From Lishizhenia tianjinensis (GTDB lineage Bacteria > Bacteroidota > Bacteroidia > Flavobacteriales_D > Crocinitomicaceae), in NCBI RefSeq assembly GCF_900116425.1, contig NZ_FPAS01000004.1:1-64000 (forward strand): a stretch of DNA of 64,000 nt, written 5' to 3'. Both the position numbers and the translations under genes were made by a program. The notes under the pieces were generated by a model. The model saw only the letters and a program-made list of their open reading frames with translations, ran no database searches and was not told the DNA's origin. Shown here one piece after another: positions 26,901-37,400 of this stretch (positions are counted from its first letter, which is position 1; each line of letters starts with the position of its first letter).

Positions 26901-27138
26901 CGGCATCAAACTGGTAAGAATTCCCTGCAGTAACATCGGCGATAGTACTTGTTAAATCTTGTACACCTGTTACCCCTGGACAGTTTCCTGAATAATTGAT
27001 TGATAAGTTGTCACCTGTCAAGTTTAAACTTTGTAAATTTTCGTTGAGGGTACTCGACGGACCACCTCCACAAAATTGGGCATAGGACATACCCGTTGAG
27101 ACCGTTGCGAGCACGGCCACCTTAAGTTTGTTAATCAT
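23953..27138 (-). CDS. Array gene 2: GEVED/FN3 secreted protein, T9SS type A
   Basis: A 1061-aa protein starting MINKLKVAVLATVSTGMSYAQ. The frame is open 105 nt upstream, but the signal peptide and a TAnnTTTG box at 27159-27166 favour the ATG at 27138. The GEVED domain (about 22-175) includes AWVDWNGDYIFQDTEKIDEW and VRMRVVQKRGG. FN3-like and beta-sandwich modules follow (about 180-670), then the array-type PPC-like domain (SLWFSFVAPASGQVKISC) and Ig-like segments with GVINACKNQPINLYSG and NYDYIAGNGVCPNDT. The sorting domain is ALEVYPNPANGQVTV to KVIVE. Its N-terminal module matches array genes 4 and 5, while the remainder matches all members. Own promoter and terminator. Confidence 0.9.
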   Translation of the reverse strand: MINKLKVAVLATVSTGMSYAQFCGGGPSSTLNENLQSLNLTGDNLSINYSGNCPGVTGVQDLTSTIADVTAGNSYQFDAVFGTCGTAINAGLVTAWVDWNGDYIFQDTEKIDEWAGTFPYTPSFSLTIPSNSVNGLVRMRVVQKRGGALPVNPCGGFTYGSMVDFSIDVSGGTGCNPTYGLNLVGEGATSVDLNWSATNTAAQYIVEYGSVGFTPGTGTNFTPTSATSQTVTGLAHQGVYDFYIRSICGAGDTSAYMGPVEGNTFDLGQFMEWDELCPTTGFIDISSTGTDLLLGDDDEHNLTMPFPFFYQGNLVTSLRIGNNGGVLINNTTSGVLSYMQTSIANGMFPFIQDLDAEINGANVPGVFTQVLGTAPNRQLVILWKDRPHFPGTSNVNPVTFEIIIDEATQDFWYVYDDVDFGNPSYDFGKDAEIGIRGDIRDLEVSMNSNEYLQNNSCVHFFNTDCPKVSNITNISHLPNELTVTWNAGLGNESNWTIEWGLPGFTPGSGIGTATSTTNVYTITNLTEQTEYEVYVYADCSSSLSSSGISEVFETSTTCAEPFGVFVDVAVDTITPNWNWMSNGSSSTAASFNIRYGQINSDFYAGNFVNSTNLSTMSEEIVDPTILSSGVYHVYMQAVCGTNDTSAWVGPLTVIADKANDSVCEAQELPVNNEAYYFTNAGASVQVDEGTIAPPVTNYNDDMGWGTSGIHQSLWFSFVAPASGQVKISCRDDVFAAKAAVYSTTDCSDFSQYTLISANDNAMLGQNSSAPEFVTCGLTPGATYYLVHSTSSATSSTGIFSVRLSEVVVNAGVAGPTFNVCSGDTVNLFNTISGNDVEHGSWIDLQGTGKIVNDSLFTSSFLATTSYDFEYEVKYGCAVDTVVATVEIFKASSAGADGVINACKNQPINLYSGVSGNVDLGGDWYDPQNNLVTSVIPSVGYIPGQFNYDYIAGNGVCPNDTALVVVVVSGSCDFLGLEELEAGALEVYPNPANGQVTVRSTAGQDKFNLQIIDVNGRVVYSEDNFLNQEESNTVQVDTLTKGMYIFRLYNDSSIANIKVIVE

Positions 27139-27158
27139 GAGTTTATTTTTAGTCGCCG

Positions 27159-27166
27159 CAAAAGTA
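27159..27166 (-). promoter_or_regulatory. Candidate -7 box of array gene 2 (TACTTTTG on minus strand)
   Basis: Exact TAnnTTTG match ending 20 nt before the ATG at 27138, followed by a GC-rich GCGGCG stretch. It lies inside the longer possible reading frame, so it supports the shorter start. Confidence 0.45.
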
Positions 27167-27241
27167 ATTAAATCTTCCGGCAAGAGGTAATTCAAGCTTA
27201 GTAAATGCCACATCAACCCCCCTATTATCACAGGTTTGAAC

Positions 27242-27273
27242 AAAAAAAGGGGAGAACTTAACGTCCTCCCCTT
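27242..27273 (-). terminator. Intrinsic terminator of array gene 3
   Basis: Stem AAGGGGAG (27247-27254) with CTCCCCTT (27266-27273), preceded on the plus strand by an A run (27242-27248) that reads as a U tract on the minus strand. Confidence 0.8.
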
Positions 27274-27297
27274 GTATAAAGATCAATGATCTATCAA

Positions 27298-30200
27298 TTA
27301 CTTGATCACAACTCTAAAGCTGTTTTCAATGTTATTGTTGTATAATTTCAAGATATATACTCCTGTTTCTAAACCATCAACTGGTAAAGTTAAGGCTCCA
27401 CCTGCAACTAAAGTTTCCTTAGCTGTTGCAACCAATCTTCCGTTAACATCAATAATTTGTGCATTCAAAGCTTCGTGGTTACCTTGAGATGTAATATTCA
27501 ATACATCAGAAGCTGGGTTAGGGTATACATTGATACCTTCGATTTGTGCATCATCGATTGCTAACCAATCACAAACTCCATCGATAATTACCACTACTAA
27601 CGCTGTATCATCCGGACAAACACCGTTTCCTGCAACGTAATCATAGTTAAACTGACCCGGGAAGTTTCCTGCCATTGGTAATGGAACTGTAATCGCATTA
27701 TCTTGAGGATCGTACCAAGTACCACCTAAATCAGCATTACCAGAAAGTCCTGCAGTTAAGTTAATCGGTTGGTTCTTACAAACATTGATAGAACCATCGT
27801 TACCTGCACTAGATTCTGGGTAAATTTGAACCTGTGCAATAATAGAGTCAAAAGAACAACCCAATTGAACTCTGTATTCGAAACTGTATACTTGAGCAGC
27901 CAATACTGATGTTGCAAAATCGTTATCAGTAACCATTTGCGCAGTATTTGCTAAGTCTATCCAAGAACCGTATTGTACATCATACCCAGTAATTCCGTTA
28001 AATAAATCAACTGTATCTCCGATACATGCATCTACAATTCCAGTATTTGTTCCTGCTTCAAAATCCAATGCTGTTAAACGAATAGAGAAGTTATTTTGTG
28101 TGTTAGAATTAGAAGAGTGTAACAAGTAGTATGTTTGTCCTGGTGTTAATCCACAAACAACCCATTCTGGGGCAGCTGTGTTACCAAATAACACACCATT
28201 GTCATTTGCACCTATCAAGTTATACTGGCTGTAATCACCACAGTTTGAAGTTTCGTAAACTGCCATTTTTCCAGAAAAGTTGATATCAGTACCAGAAATC
28301 ATAACATCTCCTGATACTGGTGCTGTAAATGTGTACCATGTAGTTCTGTACATGTTTTGGTTACTCCATCCGTCTGTTTCGTTTAAACCAGTTGCTGGAG
28401 GTGCAATTGCATTGACTCCTGGATCTAATTGAGCACCGTTGTTGTATAAAATGTAAGGATTACCATCTACTGCTAATTCTTGAGCATAACAAGATGAATC
28501 ATTATCCATAAATGCTAAGAAGTTGATTGGTCCTGTGTAAACAGATGTATCACCGTTGTTACAAACTGTTTGTACATAGATATCGTAAACTCCTGATGCA
28601 ATTAAGTTAGGAGCGTAAATAGAATCAAAGAAATCCTGACTTCCAACTGTTGTTTCTGTAGCTGTTGGTCCGTATACATTTTGTCCTGAAGGAACATAAG
28701 TAACGTTAAAGTCTGCTGGTAATAATCCAGAACCATTTGGCTGCCAGCTCCATGCTGCATAAACACTATCAATTACAGATGATGCACCGATACCAAAAGG
28801 ATTAGCACATAAAGGTGCTGTTTGAGTAGTTACAAAAATTCCGTTTGAAGACAATGATGTTGTAGGGTTACAATCTGCGTAAACGTAAAAATCGTAATCT
28901 GTTAATTGAGACAATCCTGTAATTGTAGCACTAGTTGTTGTAGTTGTTGTAGTTCCCAATCCACTTCCAGGTGTAAACCCAGCAGGACCCCATTCAACAG
29001 TCCAGTTCGTTTCACTTGCGAAACCAGGCGTCCAAGAAATACCTACTTGGTTGTAATCATAAGTGTTCACTTGTATATCTGATACATTAGGACAATCCGT
29101 GTAGAAGAATCTTACACAAGAGTTATTCATTAAGTATTCTGTATCATTTACAGAAATAGCGTAATCTTGGTTAGGACCTGAAATACCAATATCTGCATTA
29201 CCTGCGTAATCATCACTCGCATTTGATCCACCGAAAACTACATCATCGTAAACGTAGAAGATTTCTTGTGTGGCTTCCATAATTTGTAGCTGGAAGTTAA
29301 CCGTTGGAGAGTTCACGTTACCTGATACGTTACAGATGTTGTGCCAGTGAACAATCAAAGTTCTGTTAGGAGCAGTTCCAACCACTTGCCAGTAAACATT
29401 TCCTGTTTCCTCATCTAAAGCATCACCCCATAAGAAGGCCATACCATCAGCAAGTGTAGAGAAATTACCACCTGCACCGATAGCAGCTCCAGCCGTTCCA
29501 ATTCTAACTCCACCGTTGTTACCTACAGTAATGTCTGTAGCTAAAGTATTTTGAAAAACAATATCAAAAGGAGAAACGATGTTTTCCTCATCGTAATAAC
29601 CAATGTTTAGATCTGTCCCTGTATTTGAAATGTCAACAAAACCTAAAGGAGAACATCCATTGTCCCAATCCATGTATTGACCTAAACCATACGTATTGAA
29701 AGAAACTGGTCCGTAGTAAATAGATGTATCGCCAGGACCACAAATTACTCGGATGTAAGCATCATAAAATGAATTTGAAGTTAAACCAGAGATATTTTGA
29801 GTTGTACTAGAAGTAACTGTACCGTAAGTTCCTGAACCTGGGTTAAACCCTTCTGCGCCGTATTCAACTACAAAGTTTGCTCCTGAAGAAACCCATGAAA
29901 AATCAGCAGCACTTGTTGTAACCGAATTAATTTGGAAATCAACTACGGGTGAACATTGCGCTGTTTGTGTTACTGGACCTGCAGCTAAAGATGTATCTGC
30001 TAAACCTGTACAGTTTTGATAAATGTAAAAATCGTATGAGTTTCCGGCAGTTAAACCAGATACCACTACATCTGTTTGGCCATTAACATTTTGGTATGTT
30101 CCTGTACCCGGGGTAAAACCTACTGCTCCGTACTCAACAATATAATCAGAACCTGAACCGTCCCAATCTAAATCAACGGTGTTTGCAGTAGCTCCTGTTG

Positions 30201-30849
30201 AAGTGAAGTTTGTTGGTGTAAAACAGTATGTTGATCCATCAAAAATCTCAACATCATCAATTAATAAATCATTGTAAAACGCATAGTTGGTTCCGTTACA
30301 CTCACCTCTTAATCTAAATTTAATGATGTTGGTATTGTAAATATATGGAGTAAGGTCATATAAAATCTCTGACCAATTCGATCCATATTCACCTTGTTCT
30401 ACACCTACAGTTACCCAGCTCGTACCGTTAAAGGCATCGATGAAAAGTTCGTTAAACGTTCCTAAATTTGAAAGCTGAGTTGGGTTGGTACATGTAGAAA
30501 TAAACCAATACCTAAGAGAAGGTTGCGCCATTCCCGTCACATCAATCTCTGGGGATTCTAAAATAACTCCAACATCTGCAGTTGTTCCACCCCCTGAAAA
30601 ATCGATAAAAGCAAAATTAGAATTTAACGTACCATTCGTATGGTCTGAATTGTTATTCGGGTAATAAGGATTTGTTGAAGTCGGGTTAAAATCCCAACCA
30701 TCTCCAGATGTGACAGAGGTTGTCCAACACGCTGGTGCTGAAGTTCCTGTAAAGGTCTCAATGAAAGGTGCCGTGATAGGACTACATTGAGCACGCAAAC
30801 CTGCTACAGCCATAACAGCCGCGGAAAGCGCAAGTAATTGTTTTTTCAT
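27298..30849 (-). CDS. Array gene 3: choice-of-anchor J/FN3 secreted protein, T9SS type A
   Basis: An 1183-aa protein with signal peptide MKKQLLALSAAVMAVAGLRAQ. The MAM/anchor J-like domain (about 22-210) has CSPITAPFIETF, APACW and YNDLLIDDVEIFDGSTYC. Two FN3-like repeats follow (about 212-390), each with an IVEYGAxGFTPGTGT-type strand. A beta-sandwich (about 392-590) carries ITVGNNGGVRIG and IFYVYDDVVFGG. Further FN3-like modules, the PPC-like domain (TWYTFTAPVSGDVMISG) and Ig-like units (GSINVCKNQPINLTAG, NYDYVAGNGVCPDDT) lead to the sorting domain INVYPNPASDVLNI to RVVIK. It closely parallels array genes 6-8. Function unknown; probably surface exposed. Confidence 0.9.
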   Translation of the reverse strand: MKKQLLALSAAVMAVAGLRAQCSPITAPFIETFTGTSAPACWTTSVTSGDGWDFNPTSTNPYYPNNNSDHTNGTLNSNFAFIDFSGGGTTADVGVILESPEIDVTGMAQPSLRYWFISTCTNPTQLSNLGTFNELFIDAFNGTSWVTVGVEQGEYGSNWSEILYDLTPYIYNTNIIKFRLRGECNGTNYAFYNDLLIDDVEIFDGSTYCFTPTNFTSTGATANTVDLDWDGSGSDYIVEYGAVGFTPGTGTYQNVNGQTDVVVSGLTAGNSYDFYIYQNCTGLADTSLAAGPVTQTAQCSPVVDFQINSVTTSAADFSWVSSGANFVVEYGAEGFNPGSGTYGTVTSSTTQNISGLTSNSFYDAYIRVICGPGDTSIYYGPVSFNTYGLGQYMDWDNGCSPLGFVDISNTGTDLNIGYYDEENIVSPFDIVFQNTLATDITVGNNGGVRIGTAGAAIGAGGNFSTLADGMAFLWGDALDEETGNVYWQVVGTAPNRTLIVHWHNICNVSGNVNSPTVNFQLQIMEATQEIFYVYDDVVFGGSNASDDYAGNADIGISGPNQDYAISVNDTEYLMNNSCVRFFYTDCPNVSDIQVNTYDYNQVGISWTPGFASETNWTVEWGPAGFTPGSGLGTTTTTTTSATITGLSQLTDYDFYVYADCNPTTSLSSNGIFVTTQTAPLCANPFGIGASSVIDSVYAAWSWQPNGSGLLPADFNVTYVPSGQNVYGPTATETTVGSQDFFDSIYAPNLIASGVYDIYVQTVCNNGDTSVYTGPINFLAFMDNDSSCYAQELAVDGNPYILYNNGAQLDPGVNAIAPPATGLNETDGWSNQNMYRTTWYTFTAPVSGDVMISGTDINFSGKMAVYETSNCGDYSQYNLIGANDNGVLFGNTAAPEWVVCGLTPGQTYYLLHSSNSNTQNNFSIRLTALDFEAGTNTGIVDACIGDTVDLFNGITGYDVQYGSWIDLANTAQMVTDNDFATSVLAAQVYSFEYRVQLGCSFDSIIAQVQIYPESSAGNDGSINVCKNQPINLTAGLSGNADLGGTWYDPQDNAITVPLPMAGNFPGQFNYDYVAGNGVCPDDTALVVVIIDGVCDWLAIDDAQIEGINVYPNPASDVLNITSQGNHEALNAQIIDVNGRLVATAKETLVAGGALTLPVDGLETGVYILKLYNNNIENSFRVVIK

Positions 30850-30991
30850 AGTTTATAGTTTTGAGTATATACGTAATAAGGCGCGCAATTTAATGAATTT
30901 TTAACAGAACGGCTAATTTTTGCACGACTAACTCTGTTTATACACTATGCACAACAATTAACTAACTGAATTTTAAGATATTTACGAATAC

Positions 30992-31025
30992 AAAAAAACG
31001 GGTGAACCCATATGGATTCACCCGT
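30992..31025 (-). terminator. Intrinsic terminator of array gene 4
   Basis: Stem ACGGGTGAA (30998-31006) with TTCACCCGT (31017-31025). The A run at 30992-30998 gives the U tract on the minus strand. Confidence 0.85.
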
Positions 31026-31048
31026 AAATTTGTTAAGAATTGAAAATT

Positions 31049-34000
31049 CTATTGAACTACTATTCTGTATGTATTCTTGATAGCACCATTGTGCAATTCT
31101 ACTAAGTATACTCCAGTATTTAAGTCTGCAACATTTAATTGAACAGAACCACCTGCAACTAATTTTTCAGAAGAAGATCTTACAATTCTTCCGTTAACAT
31201 CAATTACAGAAATTGCTAAATCATCATGCTCACCTGCAGAAACGATATTTAACACATCGCTTGTTGGGTTCGGGTATACCGTAACACCTTGGATTTCAAC
31301 ATTCTCTACAGATAACCAGTCACACACTGGGTTTACAATTACAACCATTATTGCCGTGTCATCCGGACAAATTCCGTTCCCTGCAATATAATCATAGTTA
31401 AACTGTCCAGGAATTGTTCCTGATGAAGGAATATCACTGTTTACCACATTGTCTTGAGGATCATACCAAACTCCATCTAAATCTACACTACCCGTTAAAC
31501 CATGATACAAGTTAACCGGTTCGTTCTTACATACATTTATTGACCCGTCATTACCTGCACTAGATAGTGGGTAAACCTTAACTTTACCAATAATGGAATC
31601 GTAAGAACATCCTAATTCAACTCTGTATTCAAAATCGTATTGTTGAGCTGCCAATACTGTTGTTGCGAAATCGTTTTGAGTAACCATTTGCGAAGTATTG
31701 GCTAAATCTATCCATCTCCCGTATTGAACATCATAGTTAGTAATAGAGTTGAATAAATCTACTGTATCACCTATACATGCATCAATCACTCCAGCTACGT
31801 TACCAGCGTTGAAATCTAAGGTTGTTAAACGAATAGAAAAGTTACCCTGAGTATTTGAGTTAGAAGAGTGCAACAAGTAATAAGTTTGGTTTGGTGTTAA
31901 TCCACAAACCACCCATTCTGGAGCACCCGTATTTGTAAATAAAACACCATTATCGTTTGCTCCAACTAAATTAAATTGAGCGTAATCAGCACAGTCTGAA
32001 GTTTCATAAACTGCCATTTTACCAGGGAAATTGAGGTCAGTACCGGCAATCATTACATCTCCTGAAGCTGGAGCTGTAAATGTATACCATGTAGTTTTAT
32101 ACATATTTTGATTACCCCATCCAGTTGTTTCGTAGAACCCGGATGCTGGAGGTGCAATTGTCTGAATTCCTGCATCTACCTGAGCTCCATTGTTGTATAA
32201 AATGTATGGTGTACCATCTACTTGTAATTCTTGTGCAAAACAAGGTGAATCATTATCCAATGATGCTAAGAAGTTTACAGGCCCTATATATAGAGAAGTA
32301 TCACCTGTATTACAGATTGTCTGTACGTAAACATCATAAACTCCAGAAGCAATTAAGTTTGGATCAAAGATAGAGTCTGCGTAAACAAATCCGCCCGTGT
32401 TATGCACGTTTGAATTCGGTCCGTAAACATCTTGTCCTGAAGGAAGATAAGCAATATTATAACTCGCGGCTAACTGTCCAGATCCATTTGGCTGCCAGTT
32501 CCAAGAAGCATAAACACTGTCTGGTACTCCAGTTGCACTTAACCCAAATGGATTGGCACAGCTTGGAGCTGTTTGGTGTTCCACTTTAATACCTGAACCA
32601 GTAATACCGGAAGCACACTCAGAATATACGTAAACATCATAATCTGTTAATTGTGCTAAACCTGTAATCGTATCGTATGTATTCGTGGTAGAAATTATTG
32701 TACCTGCGCCTGGAGTAAATCCTGCGGGTCCGTATTCTATGGTCCAGTTTGTTTCATTCGCCGAACCTGGAGTCCAAGTAATTCCTATTTGATTATAATC
32801 ATATGTAGTTACTTGTAGGTTCTCGATTTTAGGACAGTTCGTAAAGTAATAATGTAAACACGAATTGTTTTCTAAGAAGGTTGAGTTGTTATATGATTTT
32901 TGCTCACGATCGAAATCGGTAACCAAACCAATTGTAGCTGAATATCCATTCGAATAGAAATTAGAACCAACAACAGTGTTGTTGTATAAATAATATACAT
33001 CCATAGTTGCTTCGTTGATCAACAATTGGAAATTCATGTTAATACCGTTTGCATAATCGTGCTCAACTTCCCATTGAATTACATAAGTTCTATTCGGTGC
33101 AGTACCCATAACTTGTGTATACACACCGTCATTGGGCTCTAATTCTCCTTCATAATCATCCCATAAAACATAGTACCCAACATTTCCACCTATTTGAATA
33201 CCACTATTGAATTCATTGATGGCGCCATTTTGCATACCTAAATAAACCGCCCCATTATATCCAATTGTTGCCACGGTATACTCAACTCCGTGGTGAAGTA
33301 TGGGGAAAGGTAGGGTTACCCCTAAATTTCCACTCGCACCTAGCACGTGTTGTGTACCTGTTGACTGAATATCCACGAATCCCGGTCCACATTCTATATT
33401 ACTTTCCAAGTAATGTCCTTGTCCAAAGGTATTACCTTGCACGGGGCCAAAGTATACAGAAGTATCACCCGGTCCACAAATTGCACGGACATAAATGTCG
33501 TAAATAGAATCTGTAGGCAAACCTGTTAAATTAATACTAGGTGTAGACACTACAGAAGATGAAGTTCCATAACCTGGTGTAAAAGCAATTGAACCATATT
33601 CAACAATGTAACCTCCAGAAGGAGTTCCAAAGTAATCCCAAGTTAGAGAAACACCAGTTGTTGAACCATCTGTAATTGCCAAATCATAAGGAGATCCACA
33701 TCCCGTTCCCCCTGAAATTATTACCGTAAAGTCAATTGTAGAACCATAGGTATAATTAGAACATGGGCTAATAGGTAAACCTCCTCCTTCTCGTTGAACT
33801 ACTCTCATTCTACGAGGTCCGTTTACTGCATTGGTTGGAACCGTAAATGAATAAGTTGAGTTTGAAGAAGGATAACCTATCCAGTCTCCGATCAATTCAC
33901 CTGGATCGAATGTGAAATCACCGTTAAAGTCTATCCATACCGATCCGTAACTTAGGTAATTGTTATTACAGCTACTCCATTCAACATCTATGGAGTAAGT

Positions 34001-34213
34001 ATTACCAGCTGTTACGTCAATCGAAGATGCTGTTTGATCGTTTAATCCTGCAACTGCAGGACAACCAATGAAATTGATAGAGGTGTTATCTCCTGTTACA
34101 TCCACTTCACCAACGTTGGTGTCGGATAATGAACTTGGACCACTTAGACAATACTGCCCAAACGACCAAGAGCTAGCCGCCAAAGCCGCTAGGGTTAATA
34201 GTTTTCTTTTCAT
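31049..34213 (-). CDS. Array gene 4: GEVED/FN3 secreted protein, T9SS type A
   Basis: A 1054-aa protein with signal peptide MKRKLLTLAALAASSWSFGQ, identical in protein to array gene 5. The GEVED domain (about 22-170) has SVWIDFNGDFTFDPGELIGDW and RRMRVVQREGGGLP. FN3-like (GYIVEYGSIAFTPG) and beta-sandwich (FVDIQSTGTQHVLG) domains are followed by the common array half. The sorting domain is VTVYPNPTSDVLNI to RIVVQ. The last 220 nt of the coding strand, including most of the sorting domain, are identical to array gene 5, whereas the N-terminal thirds have diverged. This points to gene conversion or a recent partial copy. Own terminator. Confidence 0.9.
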   Translation of the reverse strand: MKRKLLTLAALAASSWSFGQYCLSGPSSLSDTNVGEVDVTGDNTSINFIGCPAVAGLNDQTASSIDVTAGNTYSIDVEWSSCNNNYLSYGSVWIDFNGDFTFDPGELIGDWIGYPSSNSTYSFTVPTNAVNGPRRMRVVQREGGGLPISPCSNYTYGSTIDFTVIISGGTGCGSPYDLAITDGSTTGVSLTWDYFGTPSGGYIVEYGSIAFTPGYGTSSSVVSTPSINLTGLPTDSIYDIYVRAICGPGDTSVYFGPVQGNTFGQGHYLESNIECGPGFVDIQSTGTQHVLGASGNLGVTLPFPILHHGVEYTVATIGYNGAVYLGMQNGAINEFNSGIQIGGNVGYYVLWDDYEGELEPNDGVYTQVMGTAPNRTYVIQWEVEHDYANGINMNFQLLINEATMDVYYLYNNTVVGSNFYSNGYSATIGLVTDFDREQKSYNNSTFLENNSCLHYYFTNCPKIENLQVTTYDYNQIGITWTPGSANETNWTIEYGPAGFTPGAGTIISTTNTYDTITGLAQLTDYDVYVYSECASGITGSGIKVEHQTAPSCANPFGLSATGVPDSVYASWNWQPNGSGQLAASYNIAYLPSGQDVYGPNSNVHNTGGFVYADSIFDPNLIASGVYDVYVQTICNTGDTSLYIGPVNFLASLDNDSPCFAQELQVDGTPYILYNNGAQVDAGIQTIAPPASGFYETTGWGNQNMYKTTWYTFTAPASGDVMIAGTDLNFPGKMAVYETSDCADYAQFNLVGANDNGVLFTNTGAPEWVVCGLTPNQTYYLLHSSNSNTQGNFSIRLTTLDFNAGNVAGVIDACIGDTVDLFNSITNYDVQYGRWIDLANTSQMVTQNDFATTVLAAQQYDFEYRVELGCSYDSIIGKVKVYPLSSAGNDGSINVCKNEPVNLYHGLTGSVDLDGVWYDPQDNVVNSDIPSSGTIPGQFNYDYIAGNGICPDDTAIMVVIVNPVCDWLSVENVEIQGVTVYPNPTSDVLNIVSAGEHDDLAISVIDVNGRIVRSSSEKLVAGGSVQLNVADLNTGVYLVELHNGAIKNTYRIVVQ

Positions 34214-34343
34214 AGTTTTTTAGTATAGTTTTATTTTACCAATACTAATAACGTGATAAATTTTTAATTAGTTTAAACTATTTTAACTTTTATAAACTTT
34301 TTTTCACAATCTATTCAAAAATACTATAACCAGTTTATTACAA

Positions 34344-34380
34344 AAAGAAAACCCCAGAAAGAGAGTTCTTTCTGGGGTTT
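34344..34380 (-). terminator. Intrinsic terminator of array gene 5
   Basis: Perfect 14-bp stem, AAACCCCAGAAAGA (34349-34362) with TCTTTCTGGGGTTT (34367-34380), and a 4-nt loop. The plus-strand A-rich run before it gives a U-rich tail. Confidence 0.9.
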
Positions 34381-34402
34381 AAAATTAAAAGAGAATCAGT
34401 TC

Positions 34403-37400
34403 TTATTGAACTACTATTCTGTATGTATTCTTGATAGCACCATTGTGCAATTCTACTAAGTATACTCCAGTATTTAAGTCTGCAACATTTAATTGAACAG
34501 AACCACCTGCAACTAATTTTTCAGAAGAAGATCTTACAATTCTTCCGTTAACATCAATTACAGAAATTGCTAAATCATCATGCTCACCTGCAGAAACGAT
34601 ATTTAACACATCGCTTGTTGGGTTAGGGTATACCGTCACACCTTCGATCTCAACATTCTCTACAGATAACCAGTCACAAGAAGGGTTTACAATTACAACC
34701 ACTAGAGCTGTATCATCTGGACAAACACCATTTCCTGCAACGTAGTCATAGTTAAATTGACCTGGTACAGTACCTGCTGATGGGATGTTACCACTTACAG
34801 GTTGATCTTGTGGATCATACCAAGTACCACCTAAATCAACATTACCTGTTAATCCGTAGAACAAGTTAATCGGCTCGTTTTTACAAACTGTAACACTTCC
34901 ATCTTCTCCTGCACTTGAGTTAGGGAAGATTTTAACTTGACCAATGATAGAATCGTAAGAACATCCTAATTCAACTCTGTATTCGAAATCGTACACTTGA
35001 GAAGCCAATACTGTTGTTGCAAAATCGTTTTGAGAAACCATTTGCGAAGTATTTGCTAAATCTATCCATCTACCGTATTGAACATCATAGTTAGTAATAG
35101 AGTTGAATAAATCAACTGTATCTCCAATACATGCATCAATAACTCCAGTAGTAGTTCCAGCGTTGAAATCTAACTCTGTTAAACGAATAGAGAAGTTACC
35201 CTGAGAGTTTGAGTTAGAAGAGTGCAACAAGTAATAAGTTTGGTTTGGTGTTAATCCACAAACAACCCATTCTGGTGCTGCAGTTGATGAAAACAACACA
35301 CCGTTATCATTCGCTCCAATTAAGTTAAACTGGTTGTAATCCGCACAGTTTGCAGATTCGTAAACTGCCATTTTACCAGAGAAGTTAACATCCGTACCAG
35401 AAATCATAACGTCTCCTGATGCTGGTGCCGTAAATGTGTACCATGTAGTTCTGTACATGTTTTGGTTACCCCATCCATCTGTTTCGTAGAACCCTGAAGC
35501 CGGAGGTGCAATTGTCTGAATTCCTGCATCTAACTGTGCTCCATTGTTGTATAAAATATAAGGGTTACCATCCACTTGTAACTCTTGTGCAAAACAAGAA
35601 GAATCATTATCTAAGAATGCTAAGAAGTTTACTGGCCCAACGTATAATGATGTATCACCAGTGTTACAAATTGTTTGTACATAAACATCATAAACTCCAG
35701 AAGCAATTAAGTTTGGATCAAAGATAGAGTCCGCGTAAACAGATCCACCCGTGTTGTATTCCGTTGAATTTGGTCCGTATACATCTTGTCCTGAAGGAAC
35801 GTAAGCAATATTGTAGCTCACTGGTAACTGTCCAGAACCATTTGGCTGCCAGTTCCAAGAAGCGTAAATACTATCTGGTGCTCCTGTAGCTCCAATTCCA
35901 AATGGGTTAGCACATAAAGGCGCTGTTTGGTGAGCAACTTTAATTCCTGCTCCTGTATTTCCAACTCCACACTCAGAGTACACGTAAACATCGTAATCTG
36001 TTAATTGCGTTAAACCTGTAATTGTATCGTAAGTGTTTGTAGTAGAAATTGTTGTTCCAGTACCTGGAGTAAATCCTGCTGGTCCGTACTCTATTGTCCA
36101 ACTTGATTCATTCGCTAAACCTGGGCTCCAAGTAATTCCAATTTGATCGTAATCGTAAGTAGTTACTTGTAAATTCTCGATTTTTGGACAGTTTGTGTAG
36201 TAGTAATGTAAACAAGAATTATTCTCTAAGAAAGAAGAACTCAAGTAAGACACTTGTTGCTTTTCAAAATCAGTAACGATTCCTAAAGTTGCAGCGTATC
36301 CGTAGTTGTAGTAAGTACTTGTTGGCGTTTCAACTTGATCGTATAAGTAATACGCATCCATTGTAGCTTCATTCAATTGCAATTGGTAAGTTAAGTTTTG
36401 ACCATTTGCAAAGTCATGCTCTAAATCCCACTGAACAATGAAAGTTCTGTTTGGTGCAGTACCAATTACTTGAGTAAAAATACCATCGTCTGGATCTACA
36501 GCTGCTTCCATATCTTCCCAGTAAGGGTAGAACCCTATCACTGATCCAGTTTGTGTTAACAGGTTAGTATTGTAAGTAAGCAAGTTTGTATTCGCTCCTA
36601 AAGCTAACATACCGTCTTGGTAAATTGTAGCATTTGTGTACTCGATTCCGTGGTGTAAAACTGGGAATGGAAGTGTAATATCTTGCGAACCGTTAAGACC
36701 TAATGCATACTGTGTACCTGAATTTTGAATATCCATAAAACCAGGACCACATTCTAAATTACTTTCTAAGTAGTGACCTTGTCCGTAAGTATTCACTTGA
36801 ACTGGACCAAAGTACAAAGAAGTATCACCAGCTCCACAAATAGCACGAACGTAAACTTCGTACAATTCATCAGCAGGCATACCTGTAATGTTAATTTCTT
36901 CAACTGTAGTAACACTAGATGAAGTACCAGAACCCGGTGTAAAACCAACAGGACCGTACTCTACTATGTAACCACCATTGGCAACACCAAAGTAATCCCA
37001 TGACAATTCTACACTTGATGTTGTTCCATTAACAACTGTTAAGTTGTAAGGAGATCCACATCCTGTACCACCAGAAATGGCAATACCGAAATCAGTTAAT
37101 GATCCCCACGTGTACGATCCACAAGGGTCAAGTGGTAATGAACCACCCTCTCTTTGCATTACACGCATTCTTTGAATACCGTTTACAGAACTTAATGGAA
37201 CTGTAAAGTTATAAGTACTTGTATTACTTGGAGAACCTGACCAGTCTCCAATTAATTCAGATGCCTCAAAAGTAAAGTTACCGTTGAAATCTATCCAAAC
37301 AGAACCTGCGTTTCCATATGTACCACCACATGTACTCCAGTCTACAGTTACCGTATACTGTGTCCCAGCATTTAAATCGGCTACCATATTTGTTTGATCT

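Noticed and set aside
27139-27243. Upstream extension of array gene 2 (open frame to 27243)
   Set aside because: It would bury the signal peptide and contains a TAnnTTTG promoter box; the ATG at 27138 gives a normal exported protein.
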